Both the position numbers and the translations under genes were made by a program. DNA of 64,000 bases from Bradyrhizobium elkanii WSM2783 (GTDB lineage Bacteria; Pseudomonadota; Alphaproteobacteria; Rhizobiales; Xanthobacteraceae): positions 1-64,000 of the forward strand of contig NZ_AXAP01000032.1 of NCBI RefSeq assembly GCF_000472865.1, given 5' to 3'. Shown one piece after another: positions 15,898-24,306 of the stretch. Each line of letters starts with the position of its first letter. Position 1 is the first letter of the stretch. The notes beneath the pieces were generated by a model. It was not told the DNA's origin. It saw only the letters and a program-made list of their open reading frames with translations, and searched no databases.

Positions 15898-18489
15898 CTA
15901 AGACTTGGCATAAGGCTGCCGCCGCGGGCCGATCGGACGCCGTAGCCGCGACGACAACGATGGCGAGCCCGTGCCCGCGTCGGCCGGTTCGGGACGCGAC
16001 GCACGCAATGAGCGGACTTGCGGTTTTGCTTCCGGCTCCCTGCGTGCTGCGCAATTGCTGAGCGCAGCCGCGACTTCCGACGTGACAAGCGGCCAATGCA
16101 CGACGTCGCTGATGCCGGCGGCCACCAAAGTGTCGGCGCCGATCTCCTCGGTCGATCTCGCGGCCAACACGATCGCAAGCTGTGGCGCCGCTGCATGCAG
16201 CGCCGCCGCCGCTTCCAGCGACGCCGCCGTCGATCCGAAATAGCCGACGATCGCCGCATCGAACCGGTCGGGCTTGGCGCTGCATGCGGCACACGCCGCA
16301 GCAGCCGTGCCGAATCCAACCGGCTCGTAGCCGATCGCCGCCAGCGTTTCCTCGTCCCGCAGCAATCGCGCCTGATCGCTGGTGACCATCATCACGGTCT
16401 CGCCTTTTCCCACCGGCAGCATCGCCGGCTTGATGTCCGAGATCGGCGCTGCCATCGCCACGCAAGGCAGCCAAACCTCGAAGCGGCTGCCCTTGCCGGG
16501 AACGCTCTGCACGTTCATCGCCCCGCCATGCTCATGTACGATCTCGCGCACCGTCGCCAGTCCCAATCCGTTTCCGGAAGAACGGGTGGTGAAGAACGGC
16601 TCGAAGATCCGCGCCAGTGTCGCATCGTCCATGCCGCGGCCGGTATCGGTGACCACGATACAGACATAGCGGCCCGGCTGAAGCGTGTCGTGACTGAGCG
16701 AACGGATTTCGGTGATTTCGCGGATGTCCATCGCTATTTCGACACGGCCGTGATCGCCGATCGCCTGCGCGGCATTGTTGCAGAGATTGAGGATCACCTG
16801 CTGCAACTGCGCAGGCTCGCCCGACACGATCGCGGTCGCCAGCGGCTCGCGGATCGCGAGATCGACGTTACCGGGCAGCGAAACGTTCAGCAGCGAAACC
16901 GCTTCCGTCACGAGGCTATGCGCACTGAGCGGCCTGCGCCGCGCGTCGCGGTGCCGTCCGAACAGGAGGATCTGCTCGACCAGGTCGCGCGCCCGCTCTG
17001 CCCCGCGGCGGATCGCACGGAGATTCTGCGCGAAGCGGTTGTTCTGGCCGAGCTGCTCCTCGATCACTTCGGAGTGGCCGAGGATCCCGCCGAGGATATT
17101 GTTGAAGTTATGGGCGATGCCGCTTGTGAACGTGCCGATCCGCTCCATGCGGCGCGCCTGCTGCAGGCGCTCCTCGAGGCGCCATCGTTCCCGTTCCATC
17201 GCGTGCCGCCCAACGGCGTACATGATGATATCGAGCGCCATGCGCAAAAGACTGAGTTCGACGGTATCCGTCACCCGGCAGGGGCGGCCAATCGTGTCAA
17301 AACCCAGCGCAACGCTGGTGCCCTCCTGGTCGACGCCGGTCACGCAGGCCCACGCACCGAGGCCAACATCCATCAACGCCCTTCTGTCTGCGCCGACCGG
17401 CAACGAATTGACGTTCGGGACGTGGACCACGCCGTCCACGGTGGGCGCGAATCGAGCCGCAAGTGCCGGCGCGCCTTCCGGCCAGCCGGGAGGAAAGTCC
17501 CTGCCCGCCCTCGACCAGCCGTACAGCCGAGGGGTAGTCCCGGACCACACAACATAGGTACGGTCGCAGCCGGTGCACAGCATCAAGTCGGCAAGGGCGC
17601 GTTCGATCTCGCCATCCAGGTTCTCGGGCAGCACGTCGATGAAGCGCATCGAAATGCCCGCAATCACATGCTCAAACGTCGCGCGGCGTTCAAGCGCCCT
17701 CGCATGCGAACGCACGCGAAGACCGAGGTGCACCAGGAACGCGACAAGGACCAGCGATGTCACGTAGAGCAGCCAACGAAATTCCCGTGCTGTGGCTCTC
17801 GACTCGTTTTGCCGCACGAGGAGCAGGCTGCGGAGCTGTTCCTGCTCGAGCCTCGGCTGGATCGCCCGCATCTCCTTCAGCACGCCATCGACGGCGGGCA
17901 GCAGGCCCTGGAGCAGCCGTCCATGCGCCAGCAACGGTCCGATGACATCGCCATCGAACGGGCGCGCCCGATCGGCGAGGCTGTCCAGCCGATCCTTGAC
18001 CTCGCGTACCGCGCTGTCCGACGTGTCGAGGGTGAGCTGCAGCATCGCCGCCGCGGCGGCGCTGATCGAAGGCCCGAGATCGCCCGTCGTCGCGTGGAGG
18101 CTGAAGCGCTCGAAGAACGTCAGCGAATTGTGCAGGAGCGCATTGTCGCTCTTGAATCGGTCGACGAGCTCCTCCTGTCGCGCGAGCGACGCCTCAAGGT
18201 GGCCCACCGCTTCGCTCGTTTCGGCGTCGATCGCCGCCGACTGTCGCAAGCGGTCGAGCGATTTGTGCATCGCATTGGTCTCACGGACCAGCGGATCGTA
18301 GTTGCGCAGGGTGCCGGCGCGCGCGGTGAAAACGTCGCGATAGAGCGAGCTGTCCAGCATTGCAAAACGCTCAAGTTCGGCGAGCGCGCGATCGAACTGC
18401 TCGGCCTCCGGATTGATCGCGCGCAGCGACAGCCAGGTCAGCAGCAGGACGAGCGCGAATACGATCGCGAGGGCGCGAAGCGGCGTCAT
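15898..18489 (-). CDS. VirA-like hybrid sensor histidine kinase
   Basis: 863 residues. TM1 is at about 8-24; a helical periplasmic sensor region follows to about 235, and TM2 lies at 238-258. A GAF-like region covers about 285-425. The HisKA motif is SGIAHNFNN with His460, the ATPase domain has NLCNNAAQAI, DTGRGM and GNGLGLATV (about 555-645), and a C-terminal receiver-like domain covers about 697-815. That last domain has Gly749 where the phospho-acceptor Asp is expected, lacks the usual acidic pair (TSD) and has HWP instead of KP, so it is a pseudo-receiver. This order matches proteins called VirA-like. The start overlaps the peroxidase stop by 4 bp (coupled). It likely signals to the regulator encoded first in the operon. 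Confidence 0.92.
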   Translation of the reverse strand: MTPLRALAIVFALVLLLTWLSLRAINPEAEQFDRALAELERFAMLDSSLYRDVFTARAGTLRNYDPLVRETNAMHKSLDRLRQSAAIDAETSEAVGHLEASLARQEELVDRFKSDNALLHNSLTFFERFSLHATTGDLGPSISAAAAAMLQLTLDTSDSAVREVKDRLDSLADRARPFDGDVIGPLLAHGRLLQGLLPAVDGVLKEMRAIQPRLEQEQLRSLLLVRQNESRATAREFRWLLYVTSLVLVAFLVHLGLRVRSHARALERRATFEHVIAGISMRFIDVLPENLDGEIERALADLMLCTGCDRTYVVWSGTTPRLYGWSRAGRDFPPGWPEGAPALAARFAPTVDGVVHVPNVNSLPVGADRRALMDVGLGAWACVTGVDQEGTSVALGFDTIGRPCRVTDTVELSLLRMALDIIMYAVGRHAMERERWRLEERLQQARRMERIGTFTSGIAHNFNNILGGILGHSEVIEEQLGQNNRFAQNLRAIRRGAERARDLVEQILLFGRHRDARRRPLSAHSLVTEAVSLLNVSLPGNVDLAIREPLATAIVSGEPAQLQQVILNLCNNAAQAIGDHGRVEIAMDIREITEIRSLSHDTLQPGRYVCIVVTDTGRGMDDATLARIFEPFFTTRSSGNGLGLATVREIVHEHGGAMNVQSVPGKGSRFEVWLPCVAMAAPISDIKPAMLPVGKGETVMMVTSDQARLLRDEETLAAIGYEPVGFGTAAAACAACSAKPDRFDAAIVGYFGSTAASLEAAAALHAAAPQLAIVLAARSTEEIGADTLVAAGISDVVHWPLVTSEVAAALSNCAARREPEAKPQVRSLRASRPEPADAGTGSPSLSSRLRRPIGPRRQPYAKS

Positions 18490-19529
18490 GGCGGCGATCC
18501 CTTGACGGGTATGCCACGATAGTTTCCGGTCAGCGTCTGCAGGAACGCGACGAGCGCGGTGACCTGGTCATCGGTCAAGGTGCGGTCGAGCTGCGCCGCC
18601 GCCATCTTGCGCACCGCCTCCTCGAGCGTGGCCGCACTGCCGTCATGAAAATAGGGCGCCGTCGTCGCCACATTGCGCAGGCTCGGCACGCGGACCACAT
18701 CAGGCTTCGCGTGGACCAGCGGACGGAATATCCCCTGGCGCTGGAACAGATTGCCGCCGATATTCACTCCCTGGTGGCAGGAGATGCAGCCAAACGACTT
18801 GAATATTTCGTAACCGCCAAGCTCCGCGGCTGACAATGCGGTCGTATCGCCAGCCAGCCAACGATCAAAGCGGCTTCCTGGCGTAATCAGCGATTTCTCA
18901 AAGGTTGCCAATGCGTCAAGGACACACGCGCGGTCCGGCGCGCGGCCGTAGGCGGCACGAAATTGCCGCACCATTTCGGGATCGGCATTCAGCCTGGCGA
19001 CGATGTCCTCCATGCTGGTCGCCATATTGGCCGGATTCTCCAGGGACGATTCGGCCTGCGATTCGAGCGTGCGGTAATTGCCTTCCCAGTTCAGGCGGAA
19101 GCTGAGCGCCGCGTTGAAGATCGTCAATGTATCAAATGGAGCATCTGAACCGTCATGTCTCACCATCGCGGAATCGCGGCTGGCGCCATTGGTAGTGATG
19201 TCATGACAAGAGGAGCACGCCAGCTTCCCATCATTCGACAGGCGGGTGTCCGTAAACAACCGCTCTCCGAGGGCAAGCTTGAGCGGATCGGTCGCGGTAG
19301 GCTCTGGAATGGGTGTGATCGGCTCCTGATCGGCGATGGGAATCGGGCGCGAAGCGGGAGCGGTCGGGATGGTTTGCGTAGCTGCACCGGTGGCGATCAA
19401 GAGGAGCGCTGCGCAAGCCCATGGCGGCCAGCGGCGCGCACGCAGCATTTCCGGCAGAGCGGAGGCCTGCGCAGCCGCAAGATTCGTTCGGCTTCGCCGA
19501 TATCCGACCAGCGACCATAACCGCATCAT
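18486..19529 (-). CDS. Di-haem cytochrome c peroxidase (CcpA/MauG-type)
   Basis: 347 residues, predicted periplasmic. A long basic N-terminus leads to a hydrophobic signal (WACAALLLIATGAATQ, about 38-53). Two haem motifs follow: CSSCH (about 105) and CISCH (about 248). The family segments PLKLALGERLFTDTRLSNDG, NAALSFRLNWEGN, and PSLRNVATTAPYFHDGS are present. Such enzymes reduce H2O2 or, as in MauG, modify proteins. ATGA overlaps with both neighbours (19526-19529 and 18486-18489) show translational coupling in an operon with a two-component pair. An internal ATG at 19448 would give a more normal signal peptide. Confidence 0.9.
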   Translation of the reverse strand: MMRLWSLVGYRRSRTNLAAAQASALPEMLRARRWPPWACAALLLIATGAATQTIPTAPASRPIPIADQEPITPIPEPTATDPLKLALGERLFTDTRLSNDGKLACSSCHDITTNGASRDSAMVRHDGSDAPFDTLTIFNAALSFRLNWEGNYRTLESQAESSLENPANMATSMEDIVARLNADPEMVRQFRAAYGRAPDRACVLDALATFEKSLITPGSRFDRWLAGDTTALSAAELGGYEIFKSFGCISCHQGVNIGGNLFQRQGIFRPLVHAKPDVVRVPSLRNVATTAPYFHDGSAATLEEAVRKMAAAQLDRTLTDDQVTALVAFLQTLTGNYRGIPVKGSPP

Positions 19530-20128
19530 TGCCGACGATTCCCGCGGCTTTCCAGGTATGCGATGTTGCTATTCTCGGCATCGCCGCGGCTTTCGAGGCT
19601 TCGCAATTCGATGATGGCAGGCGGATGGTGGCCGCGCAGCTCGTCGGGATCCAGCGCGTAAGGATACATGCCTTGCGCGTAAGCGGCGCACCCCTCCAAC
19701 ACCTGGGCGACCGTCCAGGACATCAGCGAGAGAATGACGCTGTGGAATGCAACGTCGCTGCAGACGGCGAACGTCCCGACCGCTTTCAGCATCAGCCTTG
19801 AGGGCCACCACAAGGCACCATTCACGGACGGCCGCTCGCTGGCGAGACTTGCGTGCGTCGTCACCGCTCGCATCGGGTACCGGCGCACGACGCTCGTGCG
19901 ACGGTCGGTCCGCCATCGGCTGGCGGGCAGTTTCTTCCTGTCCAACTTCATTGACATCTCCCGAGGTTTTTTCACCCTCGAGAGATTGCCGTTTGCATGT
20001 TGCGACAGCATTCCAGCCCCGGAATTAAGGGCTACCATTGTAATGGAACCCGCTGCGCCCGCGGCCCCGACTGTGAGATGCGTCGAAGCAGAACTTGCGA
20101 CCATCCGCCGCACGGCGCGATTGGCCAT
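19526..20128 (-). CDS. Unknown protein encoded within the VirA/VirG-like operon
   Basis: 200 residues as the longest form, starting right after the response-regulator stop; stop overlaps the peroxidase ATG. The Arg/Lys-rich middle leads to a moderately hydrophobic stretch (SVILSLMSWTVAQVLEGCA, about 135-153) and a C-terminal tail with MYPYALDPDEL and HHPPAIIELRSL. An internal ATG at 19948 has GGGAG 6 nt upstream and would give about 140 residues. The N-terminal 60 residues look unconvincing. I recognise no family. Position between coupled genes is the main argument that it is real. Confidence 0.55.
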   Translation of the reverse strand: MANRAVRRMVASSASTHLTVGAAGAAGSITMVALNSGAGMLSQHANGNLSRVKKPREMSMKLDRKKLPASRWRTDRRTSVVRRYPMRAVTTHASLASERPSVNGALWWPSRLMLKAVGTFAVCSDVAFHSVILSLMSWTVAQVLEGCAAYAQGMYPYALDPDELRGHHPPAIIELRSLESRGDAENSNIAYLESRGNRRQ

Positions 20129-20130
20129 CG

Positions 20131-20973
20131 TCAGAGCCGCTCGACCGAAAGCGCGAACACATAGCCGACGCCACGTTCGGTCAGGATGACCTTCGGCGTG
20201 CTCGGATCGCCTTCCAGCTTTCGGCGCAGACGCAAGACCTGCACGTCGATACTGCGGTCGAAGACATCCTCGTGCACGCGGGTGGCCTGCAAGAGCTGTT
20301 CGCGCGAGAGCGGCCGTTGCGGCGCGTCGAGGAAGGCAACCAGCAGCGCGTATTCGCCCTTCGTCAGCGCGACCTGCGTGCCGCTCGGATCGGAAAGACG
20401 CCGGCTGCGCCGATCGAGTTGCCAGCCGCCGAATCGATAACGGCCTTTCTCCGGATCGCGCGGCGCAGTCTGTCCGGTCTCGCGCCGGCGCAGCACCGCG
20501 CGGATCCGCGCCAGCAGCTCCCTCAGGCCAAACGGCTTGGTGATGTAGTCGTCGGCGCCGAGCTCCAGGCCGACCACGCGATCGATCTCGTCGCGGCGAT
20601 GGCCGGTCGTGATGATCACGGGCACGTCGGAGTGTGAACGGATTTCGCGCAATAGATCGAGACCATCTTCCTGGCCAAGCCGCAGGTCGAGGATGACGAG
20701 ATTAGGTTCGCGCGTAACCAAAAGGCCCGTGACCTCGTCCCGCCCCGACGCGGACAGCGCACGAATGTCGTGCTCCTCGAGATAGTTCATCACGAGGTGC
20801 CGCATGGTGCGATCGTCCTCGACCACGAGGCAGGTCGGCTGGCCGCGCTCCGCACTCGGGTTCTGATCGGACCGCACGTTCGGATCGGATCCGTTTCCAC
20901 CGGCTCCGTTTGCTTCACTACGTTCGGGCCGACCATTACGGTTAGCCGCGGCAATTGCGGCATTCAAATTCAT
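20131..20973 (-). CDS. OmpR/VirG-type response regulator
   Basis: 280 residues. A Gly/Asn-rich N-terminal extension (about 45 residues) precedes a receiver domain (CLVVEDDRTMR, acceptor Asp in LVILDLRLG, Thr in VIITTG, Lys in YITKPF). The C-terminal winged-helix domain includes LTKGEYALLVAFLDAP, DRSIDVQVLRLRRKLE and the last strand VGYVFAL. It is the first gene of a minus-strand operon with an unknown protein, a di-haem peroxidase and a VirA-like kinase, its probable partner. The ATG at 20973 (GGGAG about 9 nt upstream) is preferred over a GTG at 20982. Confidence 0.92.
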   Translation of the reverse strand: MNLNAAIAAANRNGRPERSEANGAGGNGSDPNVRSDQNPSAERGQPTCLVVEDDRTMRHLVMNYLEEHDIRALSASGRDEVTGLLVTREPNLVILDLRLGQEDGLDLLREIRSHSDVPVIITTGHRRDEIDRVVGLELGADDYITKPFGLRELLARIRAVLRRRETGQTAPRDPEKGRYRFGGWQLDRRSRRLSDPSGTQVALTKGEYALLVAFLDAPQRPLSREQLLQATRVHEDVFDRSIDVQVLRLRRKLEGDPSTPKVILTERGVGYVFALSVERL

Positions 20974-21678
20974 TTGCGTCACTCCCGACGCCCCCTGGCG
21001 GCGGGGTATAAAGCACAGGATTGCACGCTACAGCACACATTTCAGCGAGCGCATCCGGCATCAATTATCGTTGAACCCGTCGGTATCGACGTCGGTCCTT
21101 CACAATGCTGTGGCCGCGCTGAACCAGAGCATGATTCGCGCGAGTGAGTGGGCACTCAACGAAACGACGCTCTTCGGCTGTTCTATCTTACATTCTTAGA
21201 ATCGTTCAAATCAGCCAAGCCCCGCTGGGCTTGGTTTGCTCCGATTGAGCGAAGCATGTTTCTCTGAAGCTCAGCTTTCCGCTGTCCGATAACTCGAACG
21301 ATGCGCGGGTGATTGCGGCACTCGTCGACGAACGCTTTTGCCAAAATGCTTCCGCACGAAATCACTGCTCGAATTTTCCAATGACTGTATAATTGACTGT
21401 TGCGTGCGGGCACCCCTCAGGTCCCGTCAAAACCTCGCCGGCAATCGAGCATTCGTGAGCACCACACGGCTTGCCGTTTGAATCCATTCGTCTCCCTAGA
21501 TCATGGTCCGGCTCTCTTCATGAGAAAGCCCCGATGGCTTGTATTCGCCGAGACTTCCTACTGACCATGGTGATCGCCGTGCACCGGGCGCTTCCGCCTT
21601 CGCACCTCTCAGCGGCCAGCCTCCACTGCCATAATGCGACGTCGGCGCTTCGACCGCATGTGACAGGCATAGGGGACA
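20974..21678. other. Long intergenic region with a diverged duplicated element
   Basis: About 700 bp without a supported gene. Positions about 21286-21401 resemble 32219-32326 in both DNA and translation (see the repeat entries). A 76-residue minus-strand frame at 21183-21413 overlaps this element but has no clear start signal. The promoter of the VirG-like operon must lie near its left end, though no box stands out. Confidence 0.4.
21286..21401 (+). repeat. Diverged duplicated element, copy A (probable decayed coding remnant)
   Basis: Similar to copy B at 32219-32326. Translated on the plus strand it reads VIAALVDERF, then after a one-base shift AKMLPHEITARIF and a stop. Copy B reads TIAAFVVERFAKILPYDIVD without the shift. 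An extra T in the TTTT run of copy A explains the frame change. It looks like a remnant of a small coding sequence or a mobile fragment; the identity is unknown. Confidence 0.5.
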
Positions 21679-22869
21679 TTGAGTTTGACGGGGATGCTGA
21701 GACGTACCGGCAGCGCAAACGGTGCGATCGATACCAAAACCGGCAGCGACGTCGAGGCCCTGATCGGTACGTACAGCGGAAGGCTGATGCCGCGCGATCA
21801 CCTGCAGACCTTCCAGAACTTCGGCACCACCTTCGACACCCGCATCATTCGCGCCGGCGCGCCGGTGCGGTCGTTGATCCACGCCCGTCGGACGCTGCCG
21901 GAATTCCCCATCATCTCGGGCGGCGCGACCTACGACATCTACGACTATGTCGCGCGCAACCGCATCGCCGGCCTACTGGTGATGCAGAACGATGAGGTGC
22001 TGCTCGAGCATTACGATCTCGGCATCGGTGCAGGCACCAAATGGCTGTCGATGTCGGTCGCGAAATCCGTCAGCACCACGCTGGTCGGCACCGCGATCCA
22101 GGACGGCTACATCGCCGGCGTCGACGATCCCGTCACCAAATATCTACCCGAGCTCGCCGGCTGCGCCTATGAGGGCGTGACGATCAGGACGCTGATGCAG
22201 ATGACTTCGGGCCTGCGCTGGGACGATACCCAGACCAATCCAGCCTCCGAGCGGCGTCATATGCTCGAACTGCAGATCGCCCAGCAATCCGGCGCGATCA
22301 TGCGCTATATGGCGGAGCGCCCGCGCGTCGCCGCGCCCGGCACGGTCTGGACCTACAGCACCGGCGACACCCATGTGGTCGGCGCGTTGGTGCGTGCCGC
22401 CACCGGCAAGTGGCTCAGCGACTATCTGTCCGAAAAGATCTGGTCGAAACTCGGCATGGAAGCCGACGGCGCGTGGTGGCTGGAATCGCCGGATGGCCTC
22501 GAAATCGCCGGCAGCGGCCTGTTCGCGACCATGCGCGACTATGCGCGCTTCGGCCGCTTCATCCTCGACGACGGCGTCATCGACGGCGTGCGCGTGCTGC
22601 CGGAAGGCTGGGTGCGCGAAGCCGGTGCATCACGGCAGATCGGCGGCCAGCGCGTGGACTACGGATACATGTGGTGGCCGACGCCGGCGATCGATGGCTC
22701 GCTCGCAGACGGCGCGTTCAGTGCGCGCGGCATCTTCGGCCAGTTCATCTACATCAATCCGAAGCACCGCATCATCTGCGTGGTGCTGAGCGCGCGACCC
22801 AAACCAACTGGCTCCGCCACCGTGCTCGACAACGATTTCTGGAATGCGATGGTCCAGGCCCTGCGCTAG
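21679..22869 (+). CDS. Beta-lactamase-fold serine hydrolase (NylB-like, paralogue 1)
   Basis: 396 residues with a class C beta-lactamase/esterase fold. The catalytic SxxK is SMSVAKS (about 131-137). TYSTGD (about 228) lies where the catalytic Tyr is expected. The C-terminal region has YGYMWWPTP and RGIFGQFIYINP, as in 6-aminohexanoate-dimer hydrolase relatives. No signal peptide, so it is probably cytoplasmic. The start is uncertain: TTG at 21679 or ATG at 21694, neither with good spacing. It is a paralogue of the protein at 24307-25512, with a LysR gene between them on the other strand. The substrate could be an amide, ester or D-peptide. Confidence 0.85.
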   Translation: MSLTGMLRRTGSANGAIDTKTGSDVEALIGTYSGRLMPRDHLQTFQNFGTTFDTRIIRAGAPVRSLIHARRTLPEFPIISGGATYDIYDYVARNRIAGLLVMQNDEVLLEHYDLGIGAGTKWLSMSVAKSVSTTLVGTAIQDGYIAGVDDPVTKYLPELAGCAYEGVTIRTLMQMTSGLRWDDTQTNPASERRHMLELQIAQQSGAIMRYMAERPRVAAPGTVWTYSTGDTHVVGALVRAATGKWLSDYLSEKIWSKLGMEADGAWWLESPDGLEIAGSGLFATMRDYARFGRFILDDGVIDGVRVLPEGWVREAGASRQIGGQRVDYGYMWWPTPAIDGSLADGAFSARGIFGQFIYINPKHRIICVVLSARPKPTGSATVLDNDFWNAMVQALR

Positions 22870-22967
22870 AGCCTGATCGATTCCGATTGGATCAGAAGCG
22901 CGCTTTTGCCTTTTGTTTTGACGCGTTTTCTTCACGCAAACCGGCGTCCACTTCGCTCGAAAACGCT
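22868..22967 (+). repeat. Intergenic dispersed repeat, copy 3
   Basis: The core GACGCGTTTTCTTCACGC, AACCGG and CTTCGCTCGAAAACGCT matches copies 1, 2 and 4. The 5' hairpin part is diverged (TGATCGATTCCGATTGGATCA). It lies between the convergent hydrolase and LysR genes. Confidence 0.85.
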
Positions 22968-22994
22968 ATGTTCGCCGCGCGTCGAAGCACCTTC

Positions 22995-24026
22995 CTAGCC
23001 CACCCTGCTCCGCTGCTTCTGTGCCGCGACGCCGAGTTCCGGCCAGTCGGTCGCAACGGCATTGATCAGCCAATTCCGATAGCGGCGGATCAGCGGCGAA
23101 TCCCAGCGGTCGGCGCGGGTGATGAAATAATAGATGCCATCGGAATAGGGCTGGAAGCTCGTATCGCCTTTGCCGATCTCCACAAGGCGGCCCGACGCCA
23201 GTTCATGGGCAACGACCATGTGATTGGAGAGCGCCACGCCACGGCCGTGGATCGCGGCGTCAAGCGTCATATGGCCCTGCCAGAGCCGCGGCCCCCCAAG
23301 ATCGAGTTCGTCATAGATGCCGTGAGCGGCGAGCCAATGCGCCCAGCCGTCGAAATCCTCCTCGTGCAGCAGGCGCTGGCCCAACAGATCGCGCGGCGTC
23401 TCGATCGGCGGCATCGAGGTGAGATAGGCCGGACTTGCGACCGCCACGATCGGCACGCGCGCGAGCTCGGTGCAGCGCAACCCGGGCGCAAGCTGCAGCG
23501 GATTGCCATAGACCGACTCGAAGCGGATATCGATATCGGTCTCGTGCGACGCGAAATCGGGCCGGCGATCGGTCGGGCGCAATTCGACCTCGACGTCGCG
23601 ATTTGCCTTCTCGAACAGCCCGATCTTGCTCGACATCCAGTGCAGCGCAAATCCCGGCGCGCACCAGATCAGGAGCCGGCGGTTATCGGCACGGCGCATC
23701 ACGTCGATAGTGGCGTTGGCGATGGCATCCATCGCTGCGGCGATCTGCTTGTGATAGCGGACGCCCTCCTCGGTGAGCGAAATGCTCGACGACGTTCGAT
23801 CAATCAGCTTGATCCCGGTCCAGGCTTCGAGCGTGCGCAAGTGACGGCTGATCACGGCATGATCGCGCCCGAGGCTCTGTGCCGCGCGCCGAACGCCCCG
23901 CAATCGCGCCACCGCATCGAAGGCGCGCAGCGCTTCGAACGGCGGGATCGATTTGCGGGAGGGCGGATTGAGCGCCGGTGCGGGCGCCGATCCCTTGTCG
24001 TCATCCATGAAGATCGGATTAGTCAT
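22995..24026 (-). CDS. LysR-family transcriptional regulator (GcvA-like)
   Basis: 343 residues. The N-terminal winged helix-turn-helix (about 28-87) has FEALRAFDAVARLRGVRRAA, QSLGRDHAVISRHLRTLE and IKLIDRTSSSISLTEEG. It is followed by a periplasmic-binding-like effector domain ending in IRRYRNWLINAVA, the GcvA-type arrangement. It is transcribed divergently from the hydrolase/ABC transporter operon starting at 24307, with 280 bp between them, so it is the likely regulator of that operon. An internal ATG at 24008 is an alternative start. The effector is unknown; an oligomer or omega-amino acid is only a guess from context. Confidence 0.9.
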   Translation of the reverse strand: MTNPIFMDDDKGSAPAPALNPPSRKSIPPFEALRAFDAVARLRGVRRAAQSLGRDHAVISRHLRTLEAWTGIKLIDRTSSSISLTEEGVRYHKQIAAAMDAIANATIDVMRRADNRRLLIWCAPGFALHWMSSKIGLFEKANRDVEVELRPTDRRPDFASHETDIDIRFESVYGNPLQLAPGLRCTELARVPIVAVASPAYLTSMPPIETPRDLLGQRLLHEEDFDGWAHWLAAHGIYDELDLGGPRLWQGHMTLDAAIHGRGVALSNHMVVAHELASGRLVEIGKGDTSFQPYSDGIYYFITRADRWDSPLIRRYRNWLINAVATDWPELGVAAQKQRSRVG

Positions 24027-24306
24027 CTATTATCTGCATTCGGTTAAGTGATCTCCCGCCGAGCGGACCTGACGGCATAGGAAAAGAAACGTTTCGCGAA
24101 GCAAGACCCATGCCGCAGTTGCACGAGCTGCAGGGTCGCGCGACTGCGGCAAGTTGACAGCCTATCACGGTGCGCGCTGCGCACCACCATGCCCCTCATT
24201 GGCATCTTCCAGCACCTCCCGATCACGGTAGGCTCGGCCCTGTCTTACGATGGCACAGCGCCCGCGGCCTGCGCGGCGGGAAGCATGTCGCCGCCTTGCG
24301 AGGATC

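Noticed and set aside
16018..18522. An 834-residue open frame on the plus strand opposite the VirA-like kinase
   Set aside because: It mirrors the high-GC kinase gene, is rich in Arg/His/Gln without any domain, and lies fully antisense to a gene with clear motifs.
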